5,395 bases of DNA, taken from Chloroflexota bacterium. Its GTDB lineage: Bacteria; Chloroflexota; Dehalococcoidia; GIF9; AB-539-J10. Numbering within the stretch: position 1 is the stretch's first letter; each line of letters begins with the position of its first letter. The DNA is taken from the NCBI GenBank assembly GCA_020346965.1, contig CP070793.1:1040861-1046255 (forward strand). Reading direction: 5' to 3'. The translations under genes and the position numbers were made by a program. Of the stretch, positions 5,266-5,395 are shown piece by piece. The notes under the pieces are model-generated. The model saw nothing but the letters and a program-made list of their open reading frames with translations, ran no database searches and was not told where the DNA came from.

Positions 5266-5395
5266 CTAAGCTCTTTTCTCCTCTTTAAGGCTTAAGAAGT
5301 CCGAGTTATATTCCTCGATTAGCCCGGCATCGGCAAAGCTGAAGTAGCGGTTTTCGCCTATGATGATGTGATCTAAGACTCTGACCTGCATAATA
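5266..5395 (-). CDS. radC: RadC family protein (JAMM/MPN domain), C-terminal fragment
   Basis: The last 42 codons of a gene entering from the right edge end at the TAG read from 5268 to 5266. The visible peptide contains VRVLDHIIIGENRYFSFAD and then AGLIEEYNS. V-LDHIIIG-x-x-x-Y-x-SF-x-x-x-GL is the signature C-terminal stretch of RadC, which follows the HxHPSGDPxPSxxD metal-binding motif; that motif lies outside the window. After GLI there is a charged tail ending in LKEEKRA, slightly longer than in many relatives. RadC proteins were once linked to DNA repair, but their biochemical role is unsettled. Some accompany mobile or defence loci, others are single-copy chromosomal genes, and the visible context does not decide. 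It converges on ald. The ATG at 5389-5391 is internal to the domain and is not taken as the start. Confidence 0.88.
   Translation of the reverse strand, partial: IMQVRVLDHIIIGENRYFSFADAGLIEEYNSDFLSLKEEKRA

Noticed and set aside
1..5395. CRISPR arrays, transposase genes, tRNA or rRNA genes, toxin-antitoxin or defence operons
   Set aside because: There are no regularly spaced repeats, no transposase or integrase motifs and no cloverleaf or rRNA-like stretch. RadC alone is not sufficient evidence for a mobile or defence locus.

Overview
The window looks like an ordinary stretch of bacterial chromosome with mid-range GC and one short gene after another on both strands. It holds four complete recognisable genes, two genes cut by the window edges, one plausible small membrane-peptide ORF and several intergenic signals. 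The gene content suggests an anaerobe: a cysteine-rich double 4Fe-4S protein with a winged-helix-like N terminus, a TM-type nitroreductase and a two-module zf-TFIIB protein. By general resemblance I lean towards Dehalococcoidia-like Chloroflexota or another anaerobic sediment lineage, but no marker gene here settles this.

Left part (1-1557, + strand). The C-terminal end of a nitroreductase stops at 214. After about 260 bases that include a possible terminator hairpin (359-420) and a TATAAT box (433-438) comes a 360-residue 4Fe-4S protein with 19 cysteines. Centre (1736-3538, - strand). A low-specificity L-threonine aldolase converges on the iron-sulfur gene. Upstream of it, in the same direction, lies a small zinc-ribbon (zf-TFIIB) protein.

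Right part (3539-5395). A divergent intergenic region of about 360 bases carries a dyad, a 12-base tandem repeat, a plausible sigma-70-type promoter and a leader of about 180 bases. It precedes a complete alanine dehydrogenase, whose true start is the second ATG (3899). A possible 27-residue membrane peptide follows, and the window ends in the C-terminal end of RadC on the - strand.

The two complete enzymes both handle small amino acids (threonine to glycine plus acetaldehyde; alanine to and from pyruvate plus ammonia). They are on opposite strands, so they are neighbours rather than an operon. I do not see a defence system, mobile element, CRISPR array or RNA gene. The most interesting points are an alanine dehydrogenase whose cofactor-selecting Asp is replaced by Thr-Arg, which predicts NADP(H) use; the architecture of the iron-sulfur protein; and an exact 15-base repeat, in the same codon phase, shared by the iron-sulfur gene and the alanine dehydrogenase leader.
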